A stretch of DNA of 64,000 bases from positions 120,216-184,215 of the forward strand of contig NZ_AULT01000008.1 of NCBI RefSeq assembly GCF_000422425.1, read 5' to 3'. The notes below the pieces were generated by a model. That model had not been told where the DNA came from and did no database searches. It was given only the letters and a program-made list of their open reading frames with translations. This DNA is from Oceanospirillum beijerinckii DSM 7166. GTDB lineage: Bacteria > Pseudomonadota > Gammaproteobacteria > Pseudomonadales > Halomonadaceae. The position numbers and the translations under genes were made by a program. Positions 27,602-36,327 of this stretch are shown one piece after another. The stretch's first letter is position 1; every line of letters starts with the position of its first letter.

Positions 27602-28627
27602 ATGAGTCATCAGCCTGTAGAAATGAAAGTAGACTGGCAGGACCCTCAGGTACAGAACGCCGCTTTGGATCTGTATCAGTCTGGCCGCATATCCCGGAGT
27701 AATCAAACTGCCAGTCTGATTGCTTTGCTTGAGTTGCAGGGCTGTTTGGCCAGTGATGGTCAGGGAGGTTATTCATTGACTTCCCGTGGCCAGGGCACAT
27801 TGCCTAAGCTGCTGGATGCATTCTACCCTGATTGGAGTGGTCGGGCTCAGGCCAGGCAGCAGATGACGCCGGAGCAAGAGGACGACTTCCTGCTGCGGTA
27901 TGAGTTCTTGCAGAACAATACCCGCTTTGATCTGCCGGTGTGGATCAATCAGGAAAGTTATAACACTCTGTACGGTGGTGACCCTGAAGCAGAGGTGAAC
28001 GCTGAACAGAAAACGCATCTGCCTGAGTTCCGCATCAGTCAGGATATTGAGCTGCGTATTCGTGGCAGTATGAATATGCAGCTCAATCGTAAGCTGAATA
28101 AGCCCATTCGCCTGGGCCCATTGCAGCAAATGCTGTCCCATGTGGCAATCCCCGAACGGGATGTACATGATATTACCGATGTTGATGGTGAGCAGCCGTA
28201 TATGGTAATGACGGTTGAAAGTCTGGCGGTATTTAATGATATAGATCTGCCTGATCATCTGATGTTGATATGGACGCCGTTACATTACCCTGACCTGGCA
28301 ATTCATCTGTTAAAACTGATCCCTCATTATGTGCCTCATATTCACTTTGGAGATGTTGAGCAGGCCAGTTTTAAGCTGGCGGAGTTGCTGGCGGATGAAA
28401 CCGGTCGCCCGTTGCGTCGCTTTATGCCCAGTTTCTGGGCCGATTACATCGACTGGTATGCCAGAGACTGTGATGATTTGAACGGTTTTAAAGGTAGTCA
28501 CTGGACTCAGCCTATCAGTTCTCATGAAATGGTGCGTAGTCTGATGTTACGTAAACTATGGCTACCGCAAACCGCTACTTTGCTGGACCCTCGTTTGCGT
28601 CAGGAACTGAATAGTTTGCTCAGTTAA
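27602..28627 (+). CDS. Orphan JetD-like protein (wHTH plus DUF2220/Toprim-like domain)
   Basis: 341 residues. Residues 15-75 look like a winged helix (SLIALLELQGCLASDGQGGYSLTSRG). Residues 200-280 resemble the Toprim domain of Wadjet JetD/DUF2220: the first acidic residue in TVESLAVF (Glu206), a hydrophobic strand (LMLIWTPL), then HFGDVEQASFKLAELL with Asp251 and Glu253 where JetD has GDID. The end LDPRLRQELNSLL recalls the family's closing QE motif. JetD cuts DNA in the Wadjet plasmid-defence complex, but no jetA, jetB or jetC is present, so this is a stand-alone relative. The assignment comes from reading motifs; the function is unknown. Confidence 0.6.
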   Translation: MSHQPVEMKVDWQDPQVQNAALDLYQSGRISRSNQTASLIALLELQGCLASDGQGGYSLTSRGQGTLPKLLDAFYPDWSGRAQARQQMTPEQEDDFLLRYEFLQNNTRFDLPVWINQESYNTLYGGDPEAEVNAEQKTHLPEFRISQDIELRIRGSMNMQLNRKLNKPIRLGPLQQMLSHVAIPERDVHDITDVDGEQPYMVMTVESLAVFNDIDLPDHLMLIWTPLHYPDLAIHLLKLIPHYVPHIHFGDVEQASFKLAELLADETGRPLRRFMPSFWADYIDWYARDCDDLNGFKGSHWTQPISSHEMVRSLMLRKLWLPQTATLLDPRLRQELNSLLS

Positions 28628-29011
28628 CGGCTTCCTGTGATTCAGCGGTCATTAAGTAGGAGTACTGGAAGTGGCGGCTGAATCTTCACCATGCTTATTG
28701 GCGGTAGCCTGTATTGTTCCTGGCTGTCTGATATGCTTGTTCTGAAATTAATGACCGTATACTAAGAATCTTAAAGGCCCTCTTGAACTCAGTAACGATT
28801 TGATCTCTCCCTCTCTCCCTCTCTCCCTCTTCCGGCACAAGACACTATGATGTAATTGTGTTTATCGGGCATGTCATTTATCTTGAAAGATAAAGGGAAT
28901 TCACGATGTTGTGAGTTTCGGTCTATCTTTAATTGAAAAGGCAGCATAAATTTATGTTGTTACGTCGCGTTTTACCATTCGAGATGCAGGACTCATGTGG
29001 GAGGCAGGGAG
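28628..29011. other. Intergenic region with nested inverted repeats and a CT-rich tandem repeat
   Basis: No gene is seen. CGGTCATTAA (28647-28656) and TTAATGACCG (28748-28757) form perfect 10-base arms, and GATTCAGC (28639-28646) with GCTGAATC (28677-28684) form another overlapping pair. An 8-base unit, CTCTCCCT, is repeated about three times at 28804-28830. The promoter of the following two-component genes should lie after it. Confidence 0.6.
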
Positions 29012-30547
29012 ATGAGTGACAGTTTTTTGTTTGCCAGTGAGGATGCAATAGGGAAGCAGCTTGATAGCCCCGTTGCCGAAAAGCCTTGGAAAGTGATGAT
29101 CGTAGATGATGATCCGGCAGTGCATCAGGTGACTAAAATGGTGATGTCGGGCTTTAGTTTTGATGACCGTCCAGTGAAGTTCCTGAGTGCTTTCAGTGGC
29201 CGTGAAGCCAAGGATATGATTGCAGAAGAGGACGATGTGGCTCTGATTCTGCTGGATGTAGTGATGGAAGAAGACGACGCCGGCTTAGATGTGGCTCGTT
29301 ATATCCGTCAGGAGCTGCACAACAATATTACTAGGATTGTATTACGTACAGGTCAACCAGGCCAGGCGCCGGAAGATGACGTCATCCGTAACTACGATAT
29401 TAACGACTATAAAGATAAAACCGAATTAACAAAAACTAAGCTGGTAACACTGTTTTATTCAGCTTTGCGTTCCTACCGTGATATCTGCATGATCAATGAG
29501 AGTCGGGGTGGCCTGAATCGGGTCATTCAGGCAATCACAAGCGTTCATGATCCAGATTCCTTAAAACAGTTTGCTTCGGCTATTCTCGGGCAGATTCTTA
29601 ATCTATTGGGTTTACCGCAAGATGCCGTATTCTGTCATTCACTGAGCACTTTTTCAGTCCAGAATGCCGGTAACTTTAAGGTGATGGCTGCTACGGGACA
29701 ATTGCAGGAATTATTGGATAACGATGATTTTTCTGTAGTCGATCCACGTATTGCTTCAGCCTTTGGTGAAGCGCTCGATATGCGTCGCTGTCATTATGGT
29801 GATGATTATTTTATTGGCTTCTACCTTACCGCCAGGGGCAGTGAAAGCTTTCTGTATGTGAAAACAGAGCGGGAGATTCCGCTGGTGGATCGCCAGATGT
29901 TGGAAATGTATGCAGATAATGTGGCCAATACCTATGATAGTTTGCTGTTAACGGAAAAAGCCAAACTATCTCAGAAAAGCTTGTTACATCTGCTATCTGG
30001 AGCGATAGAAACGCACTCCGTCAGTGCCAGTGAACATGTGCGCAAGGTAGCTGATATAGCGGCTTTGATTGCGGGTGAGTATGGACTTAACGAATTTGAA
30101 GTTGAGTTGATTCGTATGGCAGCCCCTTTGCGGGATACAGGTAATGCAGCCCTGCCCGAATCGCTTATCCATCATCAGGGAGCGTACTCCAATGAAGAAA
30201 GAGAGCAGATGGAACAGCATTGTCAGTTGGGTTATGAGCTGCTGAGTCGCTCAGATGATCAGGTAATGCAATTGGCTGCGATAATTGCTCAACAGCATCA
30301 TGAAGCCTGGGATGGTAGTGGTTACCCTCAACAGATTAGTGGTGAACAGATTCATATCGCTGGGCGTATTACAGCACTGGCTGATTGTTTGGCTGCGATG
30401 TGTCGCGACAGAGCTGATCGTTCTGCTTACTCTTTAAAAGATGCTTTGGCTTGGATTAAACAAAAATCAGGTCAAAAGTTTGACTCTCGTCTAGTGGGTG
30501 TTTTAGTGGTTAACGAGGCAAGAGTAGAAGAGATTCTGGCCAGCTAA
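29012..30547 (+). CDS. Response regulator: REC-DUF3369-degenerate HD-GYP
   Basis: 511 residues from the ATG at 29012, with GGGAGG 7 bases before it. The receiver domain (about 25-150) has the acidic pocket VDDD and phosphoacceptor Asp82 (LILLDVVM). DUF3369 follows (about 160-320). The C-terminal HD-GYP-like domain (325-500) keeps EH (342), QQHHEAWDGSGYP (428-439) and the GYP motif, but the HD pair reads Arg374-Asp375 and the usual GK reads GN. Loss of a metal ligand predicts weak or no c-di-GMP hydrolysis. The cognate kinase is probably the gene 85 bases downstream. Confidence 0.93.
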   Translation: MSDSFLFASEDAIGKQLDSPVAEKPWKVMIVDDDPAVHQVTKMVMSGFSFDDRPVKFLSAFSGREAKDMIAEEDDVALILLDVVMEEDDAGLDVARYIRQELHNNITRIVLRTGQPGQAPEDDVIRNYDINDYKDKTELTKTKLVTLFYSALRSYRDICMINESRGGLNRVIQAITSVHDPDSLKQFASAILGQILNLLGLPQDAVFCHSLSTFSVQNAGNFKVMAATGQLQELLDNDDFSVVDPRIASAFGEALDMRRCHYGDDYFIGFYLTARGSESFLYVKTEREIPLVDRQMLEMYADNVANTYDSLLLTEKAKLSQKSLLHLLSGAIETHSVSASEHVRKVADIAALIAGEYGLNEFEVELIRMAAPLRDTGNAALPESLIHHQGAYSNEEREQMEQHCQLGYELLSRSDDQVMQLAAIIAQQHHEAWDGSGYPQQISGEQIHIAGRITALADCLAAMCRDRADRSAYSLKDALAWIKQKSGQKFDSRLVGVLVVNEARVEEILAS

Positions 30548-30632
30548 TAAACAGGCCTGTTCCCGCTTGCTTGTTCCCACCTGTTAGGAACGACGCAAGG
30601 AAAACAGAGGCGAAGAACTGCAGAGGTGTTCG

Positions 30633-31478
30633 ATGACTGACCAAGAGGCACAGATCCACGCTCTACAGGAGGAGATTACCCGCTTACACGAGCAGTTAGT
30701 GGAACAGGAAGGTCTGGCTTCTATTGGCGCCTTGGTACCTGGAGTTACTCATGAGGTGAATACGCCTTTGGGGGTATGTGTTACCAGCTTAAGTTTTTTA
30801 ATTGATGAGCTGAAAGAGGTCGATGAGCAGTTCCAGTCTGGTGAGCTGACAGAGCAATTATTGAGAGATTATTTTGACTCGTGCCATGAAGTAACGGGTT
30901 TACTGAGAAATAATCTTCAGCGGGCAGCCCGGTTAATCCATAGTTTTAAAGCCGTTGCGGCCAATCAGGCGCTGATAGAGATCAGAGAATTTAAGTTACA
31001 TGAGCTGTTGGTTGATATCATTAATAGCCTGCGTCATGAAACCAAGCGTTATGTTGATAAGGTTGAATTGGTGTGTGATGCAGAACTGAAATTAACCAGC
31101 GATGCGGGTGCTTTGACTCAGGTATTTAACAACTTACTCATTAACAGTGTGCGTCATGGCTTTGCGGAAGAAAACAGTCTTGCCGAACAAGGGAAGATAA
31201 AGATTGTTTGTCAAAAACAGGATGGGCAGTTACAGATCATATATAGGGATAATGGCAAAGGTATACCCGAAGTGATTGCGGAACATGTTTTTGATCCCTA
31301 TTTTACGACTCGAAGAGGTTCAGGAGGTACGGGCCTTGGCTTGGCTATTGCCAGAGAGTTGATGGAAAAGCGGTTGAGCGGCAGCATCGTTTTGCAGCCA
31401 GCTTCGTCTGGCGTGCAGTTTATTTTACATCTACCACTGTCGACAAACGATGAAAGTATCGACAAAAAGGGGAAATAA
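30633..31478 (+). CDS. Soluble sensor histidine kinase
   Basis: 281 residues with no membrane segment. A short N-terminal coiled coil (residues 1-28) leads into the phosphoacceptor helix, with His40 in HEVNTPLG. The ATPase domain has the N box NNLLINSVRHG, G1 DNGKGIP and G2 GSGGTGLGLAIA. The lack of a sensor domain suggests it takes its signal from a partner, probably through the coiled coil. It follows the REC-DUF3369-HD regulator gene on the same strand and is its likely kinase. Confidence 0.94.
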   Translation: MTDQEAQIHALQEEITRLHEQLVEQEGLASIGALVPGVTHEVNTPLGVCVTSLSFLIDELKEVDEQFQSGELTEQLLRDYFDSCHEVTGLLRNNLQRAARLIHSFKAVAANQALIEIREFKLHELLVDIINSLRHETKRYVDKVELVCDAELKLTSDAGALTQVFNNLLINSVRHGFAEENSLAEQGKIKIVCQKQDGQLQIIYRDNGKGIPEVIAEHVFDPYFTTRRGSGGTGLGLAIARELMEKRLSGSIVLQPASSGVQFILHLPLSTNDESIDKKGK

Positions 31479-31605
31479 CGAAAAACCTTTGATATCAGAA
31501 AGTTAAATTATGTCTCTACTTTAGACTTTCGGATTGTAAAACCAAAGTATTAGACAAACTAAAGTGGATATGGTTACCTAAGAACCGGTTTCGGCATAGG
31601 AGGCC

Positions 31606-32262
31606 ATGATGACCGGTAAAATTTTCCAGTTATTTACACTTGAGCAGCAGGGCATCTGTCGTGAATGTCAGTCCCGTTTAGTGCCCGGAAGCTGTCCCCG
31701 TTGCCAAATAAGTTTTTTATTGCTCAGGCCATTTTTTCCTCTGTTATTGGCCATTCTGGTTTTATTGTTAATCACATGGTTTTTGGCGCAGACCTTTCTG
31801 TTAAGCAGTACAGCAGCTGCATTGACTGAAAAGAGTCAGAGTGCTTATTTACCGAAAGAATGCCGCTATCTCAGTCATCTTTATCTGGGGGCAGAGCAAT
31901 ATCAACCCGTATCAAGTGGGCGTATGGCTTGTATGAGCGGGGTGCGTTACTTTGGTGTACAGAGACAGCATGCTATTCGATACAGTGCTTTTGGTTCAGC
32001 TAATCAAGTGGATGAGATGCGTTTATCCCTGCTTCAGGGACACAATGACCCACAACAGGCGATCAATGAGTTAATTCGTTTTGGTAATAGTTTGTCGTTA
32101 CCCATTACAGGTCGGGCGTTGCCTGTATCAATAGGCTTACAATTGAGGGAAGGTGAAACTGGGAGCTGGGACCTGGAGCACTTTACTTTATATATAGAGC
32201 GCCCCATGCCGACAAATGACTTCCAGGAAATTCAGCTAACCCTGAAAAGAAAGCTGATTTAG
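31606..32262 (+). CDS. Zinc-ribbon membrane protein of unknown function
   Basis: 218 residues. An N-terminal zinc ribbon (CRECQSRLVPGSCPRC, about residues 18-33; two CxxC pairs) is followed directly by one transmembrane helix (about 42-66, FFPLLLAILVLLLITWFLAQTF) and a 150-residue presumed periplasmic domain with two Cys (KECRYLS; MACMSG) that might form a disulfide. I do not recognise the outer domain. An AGGAGG site precedes the ATG. It is 127 bases after the kinase gene, so it may or may not share its transcript. Confidence 0.65.
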   Translation: MMTGKIFQLFTLEQQGICRECQSRLVPGSCPRCQISFLLLRPFFPLLLAILVLLLITWFLAQTFLLSSTAAALTEKSQSAYLPKECRYLSHLYLGAEQYQPVSSGRMACMSGVRYFGVQRQHAIRYSAFGSANQVDEMRLSLLQGHNDPQQAINELIRFGNSLSLPITGRALPVSIGLQLREGETGSWDLEHFTLYIERPMPTNDFQEIQLTLKRKLI

Positions 32263-32395
32263 CTTTTCTAAAGGTAGTCATGGTCTTTTTTGGTACCAAG
32301 GCCTGTTTCTATTTTTATATGTAGATGTTTGGCCTCTTAATCTTTTCCATTATCGCCTACGTATTCATTCACTTTGCATAGGGCTTGCCTTTAGC

Positions 32396-34144
32396 CTATC
32401 TACTTCTTTTCTGTTGAGCTTCTTTTTGGCTGGCAAGCGTCCCCAGTCCATGATTGATGGCCTGTGACACGCTGCGGAAGGTGCTGTAATAGCTGTTGGT
32501 CATCACTTTATCACTGCCTAAGTTATCAGCATACAGAATACCGGTGGGCTTGCCACGCACAGAGACGGTTGCCAACATAAACTCCCGTGGATTTTCCAGC
32601 GCCTGCCATAGGGTATCCGGCAGTTCTTTAGCAAACTTATTTATCTTGTCCGGGCTAGCCCAAACAGCGGAAGGTTTATGCATCAACTTGCCCAGCAAGT
32701 GTTCTATGCTGGCATCAAGCTCCATTTTGGCAAATGGGCTGTTATCAGCAAAGCCTTTGGCGTAAACCCCCTTAACCGCCCCCTTCTGACTGCGGGATTT
32801 CATAAACAGAATGCAGCGAGTCAGGCCCAAATCAAAGTGCAGAACCTGACTGGCACCATCCATTAACTGGTGAATAGAAAATACCTGATGCTCTTTTACT
32901 GTTTGAAGATAGAAGAGTTTAAACAGAGTGGTTTGCACTTCTTCTAACGACTTTAGCTCTGATGGAGCAGCAGAAGTCTTGGTTTTTTCTACTGATCCAG
33001 ATTTTTGGTCTGCCTTCACAGGTTGCAGCTTGGCATGTTCTGCCCGCACTGGCTTTAAGACCGCTTTTTGACGGGTATCGCTGGATAGATCTTTCTTTCG
33101 TTTCACGCTTGCCGACGCAGCTGTTTTTTCAGGTTGGGTCGTGTGATTTACAGAGCGTCTTGGTAGTGGTGGATGGAGTAGTTTAATAGCGGGCGTCCAA
33201 ACACCTTTCAAAGTATGGGTTTTGGTAAAGCGCACAGCATCTTTATGTACTTGTACAATGACCTCTTCCAGGGGCTGGCGCAGATAAGCGGAAACAATTT
33301 TAAGCGTTCTCTGAGTCTGGATGCTATACCAGCTGACAGAGCTATTCAGTGCTAAAGAATGGGCCAATACAGCACCAAACCAAGGGGTTTGCATATAGAT
33401 GCCCTGATCTTTTGGCGTTTCAGGGGCTACGCTATCAATCCAGGCACAGCGGCCTATCTGAGCCAGCATTTTGGGATCGGGAACCAGCAAACGAGTTAAG
33501 TTATCGGACGTGAACTTGCTCAGGCGCCAGTATGGTAGCAGTGACTGGGTTAACTCCTGGCAGGTGCAGCCCAGAATATCGTGCTCTACATGACTCCGGC
33601 TCTCACCCGTTTGTACTCTTAGTTCAATGGCGTGGTAGCTCTTGGGTGAGGCCAGCGATAAATACCAATAGACAGAGCTTAAGCGCAGAGTGATCCAGTA
33701 ATTTGCTTCACCGCTGCCCGGAATTTTTTTCTCAGCCCAGGCGTGTGCCAGGCTAGCTGCATGCAAGCTGGTATGCAACGCTTGTAGAAAAGCATTATGG
33801 GCTATTTTGGAGGGATTAAATTGGATGTACTTCATATTTTTCAGTACCGGACGTAATTTGTCCATCCCCATTAGAGACATTGCATGGGGGAGGGAGGAGA
33901 CGTCGTTGTCCGGGCTTGTGCTAAGTTTATTCGCGTGGGCCAGGATCTGAAAAGCCAGTACAGGGTCCTCCGCAATCACTTTTTCAAGATCTCTGAGGGC
34001 GCAGTCAGGTTTTTGCAATAGCCGGTTCAGGTGTTTGCCCGTTTTTGCCAGGGCGGGTAGTGACACCTGTAACAACTGTTTGCGCCAGTAGGAGAGTCCC
34101 TTTTGGCTCTGACTGTTTGAAGCTGCTTGAGAGGTGACCGCCAT
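32396..34144 (-). CDS. HDOD domain protein with C-terminal GAF-like region
   Basis: 582 residues. Residues 20-290 are an HDOD domain (LLQVSLPALAKTGKHLNRLLQKPDCALRDLEKVIAEDPVLAFQILAHANK). A low-complexity Lys/Ser/Ala linker runs from about 330 to 395, and residues 400-570 look GAF-like, with an LGKLMHKPSAVWASP strand and a YADNLGSDKV loop. HDOD proteins are non-catalytic signalling scaffolds, often tied to motility or c-di-GMP. It is the second HDOD protein of the window. It is a single gene. Confidence 0.88.
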   Translation of the reverse strand: MAVTSQAASNSQSQKGLSYWRKQLLQVSLPALAKTGKHLNRLLQKPDCALRDLEKVIAEDPVLAFQILAHANKLSTSPDNDVSSLPHAMSLMGMDKLRPVLKNMKYIQFNPSKIAHNAFLQALHTSLHAASLAHAWAEKKIPGSGEANYWITLRLSSVYWYLSLASPKSYHAIELRVQTGESRSHVEHDILGCTCQELTQSLLPYWRLSKFTSDNLTRLLVPDPKMLAQIGRCAWIDSVAPETPKDQGIYMQTPWFGAVLAHSLALNSSVSWYSIQTQRTLKIVSAYLRQPLEEVIVQVHKDAVRFTKTHTLKGVWTPAIKLLHPPLPRRSVNHTTQPEKTAASASVKRKKDLSSDTRQKAVLKPVRAEHAKLQPVKADQKSGSVEKTKTSAAPSELKSLEEVQTTLFKLFYLQTVKEHQVFSIHQLMDGASQVLHFDLGLTRCILFMKSRSQKGAVKGVYAKGFADNSPFAKMELDASIEHLLGKLMHKPSAVWASPDKINKFAKELPDTLWQALENPREFMLATVSVRGKPTGILYADNLGSDKVMTNSYYSTFRSVSQAINHGLGTLASQKEAQQKRSR

Positions 34145-34307
34145 GAATACATCCAGTTAATCTAATTCTAGGTTGCTGATACGCTCTCAGCACTTTTCCA
34201 GAGTGTCTTTATAAAGACATTTTTGATTGTAACTCAGAATTGGCTCCTCTTTCAGTGCTCATCATGTGATTTTATGCGCACCAAATAACTTCAGGCATAA
34301 AAAAGCC

Positions 34308-34335
34308 ACGGTATAAACCGTGGCTAAGCTGATGA
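34308..34335 (-). terminator. Rho-independent terminator of putP
   Basis: AGCCACGG-TATAAA-CCGTGGCT is a perfect 8-base stem. Read on the minus strand it is followed by TTTTTT, about 100 bases after the putP stop. Confidence 0.9.
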
Positions 34336-34431
34336 GAGTATTTCGAGATGTTGAAAATGGGGCAACAACAGGTTGCCGGGCTTCTCTGCGACAAAGAGTG
34401 CTTTTAGAGAGTGAGCGACGCAGGGCGGCTT

Positions 34432-35907
34432 TTAACGATTCACCACCTGGTCAAATTCGTTCTGAATCTCCTGAGATGGTTCAGGGCTAGCCAGGCTTAC
34501 CGCGTAGATGGCGATCCAGGCCAGGATAAAGCCTGGTACGATTTCATAGATATCGAAGATACCGCCGGACAGTTGCTTCCAAACCACGACAGTAATACCA
34601 CCGACCAGAATACCGGCCAGAGCACCATTACGGGTCATGCGCTTCCAGAACAGCGCCAGTATCAGTGCCGGGCCAAAAGCCGCACCAAAACCTGCCCAGG
34701 CGTAAGATACCAGGCCAAGCACAGAGGAATCAGGGTCACGGGCCAGAAGCAAAGCGATTGCTGCAATGCCAACTACGGCCAGGCGGCCAACCATTACCAG
34801 CTCTTTTTCCGTAGCTTCTTTACGGAACAGGGCCTTGTAGAAGTCCTCTGTCAACGCCGAGGAAGATACCAATAGCTGGGAGTCTGCTGTAGACATCACC
34901 GCTGCCAGAATCGCTGCAAGCAGGATACCTGCCATCACTGGGTGGAATAGAGCATTAACAAGAACCATAAAGACGGTTTCTCCGTCGTTCAGGCCGCCAT
35001 CCAGATAGCCAATGGCACCAAAGCCGACAAAAGTAGCGCCTAACAGAGTCAAAGCCGTCCAGCTGGTAGCGATACGACGAGCCGTTGGAATATCTTTTTC
35101 ACTACGAATTGCGGCAAAGCGCGCCAGAATATGAGGCTGGCCAAAGTAACCCAGGCCCCAGGCCATCAGAGAGATAATGGCGATAGCCCCCAGGGGCTCA
35201 CCGTCAACACCGTTAAACAGTGTCAGCAGTTCAGGATTTTTGGCTTCCATCGCAGCGAAGGTCGCGTCAACGCCACCCACTTCACCCATCAGGATAATAG
35301 GCACCAGTACCAGAGCTGCAGCCATCATCAGGCCTTGGACCAGGTCAGTCCAGGATACAGCAAGAAAACCACCAAAGAAGGTGTAAATGATCACCGCAGC
35401 GGTACCTGCCAGTACGGCTGTAAAGTAGTCCATGCCAAATACTGTCGCGAAAAGCTTGCCGCCAGCAACCAAGCCTGAGCTGGTGTAAAACAGGAAGAAC
35501 ATTAGAATAAAGAAAGCGGAGATCACACGCAGTAGGTGAGAGTTGTCACGGAAGCGTTGTTCAAAGAACTCCGGCAATGTCAGAGAGTCATTGGCAACTT
35601 GACTATAAACCCGTAGGCGTCCCGCGACAATCAGCCAGTTCAACCAGGTTCCTAATAATAAGCCAATAGCCAGCCAGGTCGCCTCCATACCTGCTGCCAG
35701 GGCATAACCAGGTAGGCCTAGCAGTAACCAGCCACTCATATCAGAGGCACCGGCAGACAATGCCGATGGCCAGGGCCCCAGGCTGCGGCCACCCAGAATA
35801 TAATCAGACAGATCCTGAGTTTTGCGGTATGCGTAAATACCGATACCCAGCATTACAGCGATATAAACCACAAAGGTCATACCGACAATTGCGTTTGCTT
35901 CTACCAT
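34432..35907 (-). CDS. putP: Sodium/proline symporter PutP
   Basis: 491 residues with about 13 hydrophobic helices, a sodium:solute symporter. PutP signatures include GGRSLGPWPSALSAGASDMSGWLLLGLPGYA (TM2, Na+ and proline site), TFFGGFLAVSWTDLVQGLMM (TM5/6) and AAILAAVMSTADSQLLVSSSALTEDF. It imports proline with Na+, for nutrition or osmoprotection in a marine cell. No putA is in the window. An AraC-family gene lies 420 bases upstream on the same strand and may control it. Confidence 0.95.
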   Translation of the reverse strand: MVEANAIVGMTFVVYIAVMLGIGIYAYRKTQDLSDYILGGRSLGPWPSALSAGASDMSGWLLLGLPGYALAAGMEATWLAIGLLLGTWLNWLIVAGRLRVYSQVANDSLTLPEFFEQRFRDNSHLLRVISAFFILMFFLFYTSSGLVAGGKLFATVFGMDYFTAVLAGTAAVIIYTFFGGFLAVSWTDLVQGLMMAAALVLVPIILMGEVGGVDATFAAMEAKNPELLTLFNGVDGEPLGAIAIISLMAWGLGYFGQPHILARFAAIRSEKDIPTARRIATSWTALTLLGATFVGFGAIGYLDGGLNDGETVFMVLVNALFHPVMAGILLAAILAAVMSTADSQLLVSSSALTEDFYKALFRKEATEKELVMVGRLAVVGIAAIALLLARDPDSSVLGLVSYAWAGFGAAFGPALILALFWKRMTRNGALAGILVGGITVVVWKQLSGGIFDIYEIVPGFILAWIAIYAVSLASPEPSQEIQNEFDQVVNR

Positions 35908-36327
35908 GTTTTTTACCTTTAAGTGCAGACTCTCTAGTTATTCTTGTGAGCATTTTTATGGCGATATTCTGAGTGTTTGGCTCAGATTTTACGCTGCTCT
36001 TACTTGGCGTTATGCCTATCAATAGGGCGAGCCCAATGGCTGCATGCCAGTTAAACAGAGGGGGTAACCCTGTCTGAAATATGCAAGGCACGAGAGTTGG
36101 CGGTTGTCGTACAAGGGAGGGCTATCAGATGCCCTTTTTTGCTCTGTATCCATCTGGAGCCATGCCAATCATTTACTCCTTGATCTGTGTAGCCTTGCCT
36201 ATCCGGCAGTGGCAGAAGGGGACTGTATAAAGTTGTGTCGGGCAGGGTTTGCAAAAAGCTGGGCAATTTTTGCAAAAAACTCTGTAACTTAAGTTGATGT
36301 CGCTACTCTGTCATCATGAAGTAGTGA
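35908..36327. other. putP-araC intergenic region, possible small RNA terminator
   Basis: No protein gene is seen. On the plus strand AGGGC (36118-36122) pairs with GCCCT (36131-36135) and is followed by TTTTTT (36135-36140), a terminator-like structure facing away from both minus-strand genes. It could end an antisense or small RNA starting near putP. The rest should hold the putP promoter. Confidence 0.4.

Noticed and set aside
27602..28627. Wadjet defence system
   Set aside because: Only a JetD-like protein is seen; jetA, jetB and jetC are absent, so no full defence system was called.
28804..28830. CRISPR-like repeat
   Set aside because: CTCTCCCT units are contiguous with no spacers; a simple tandem repeat.
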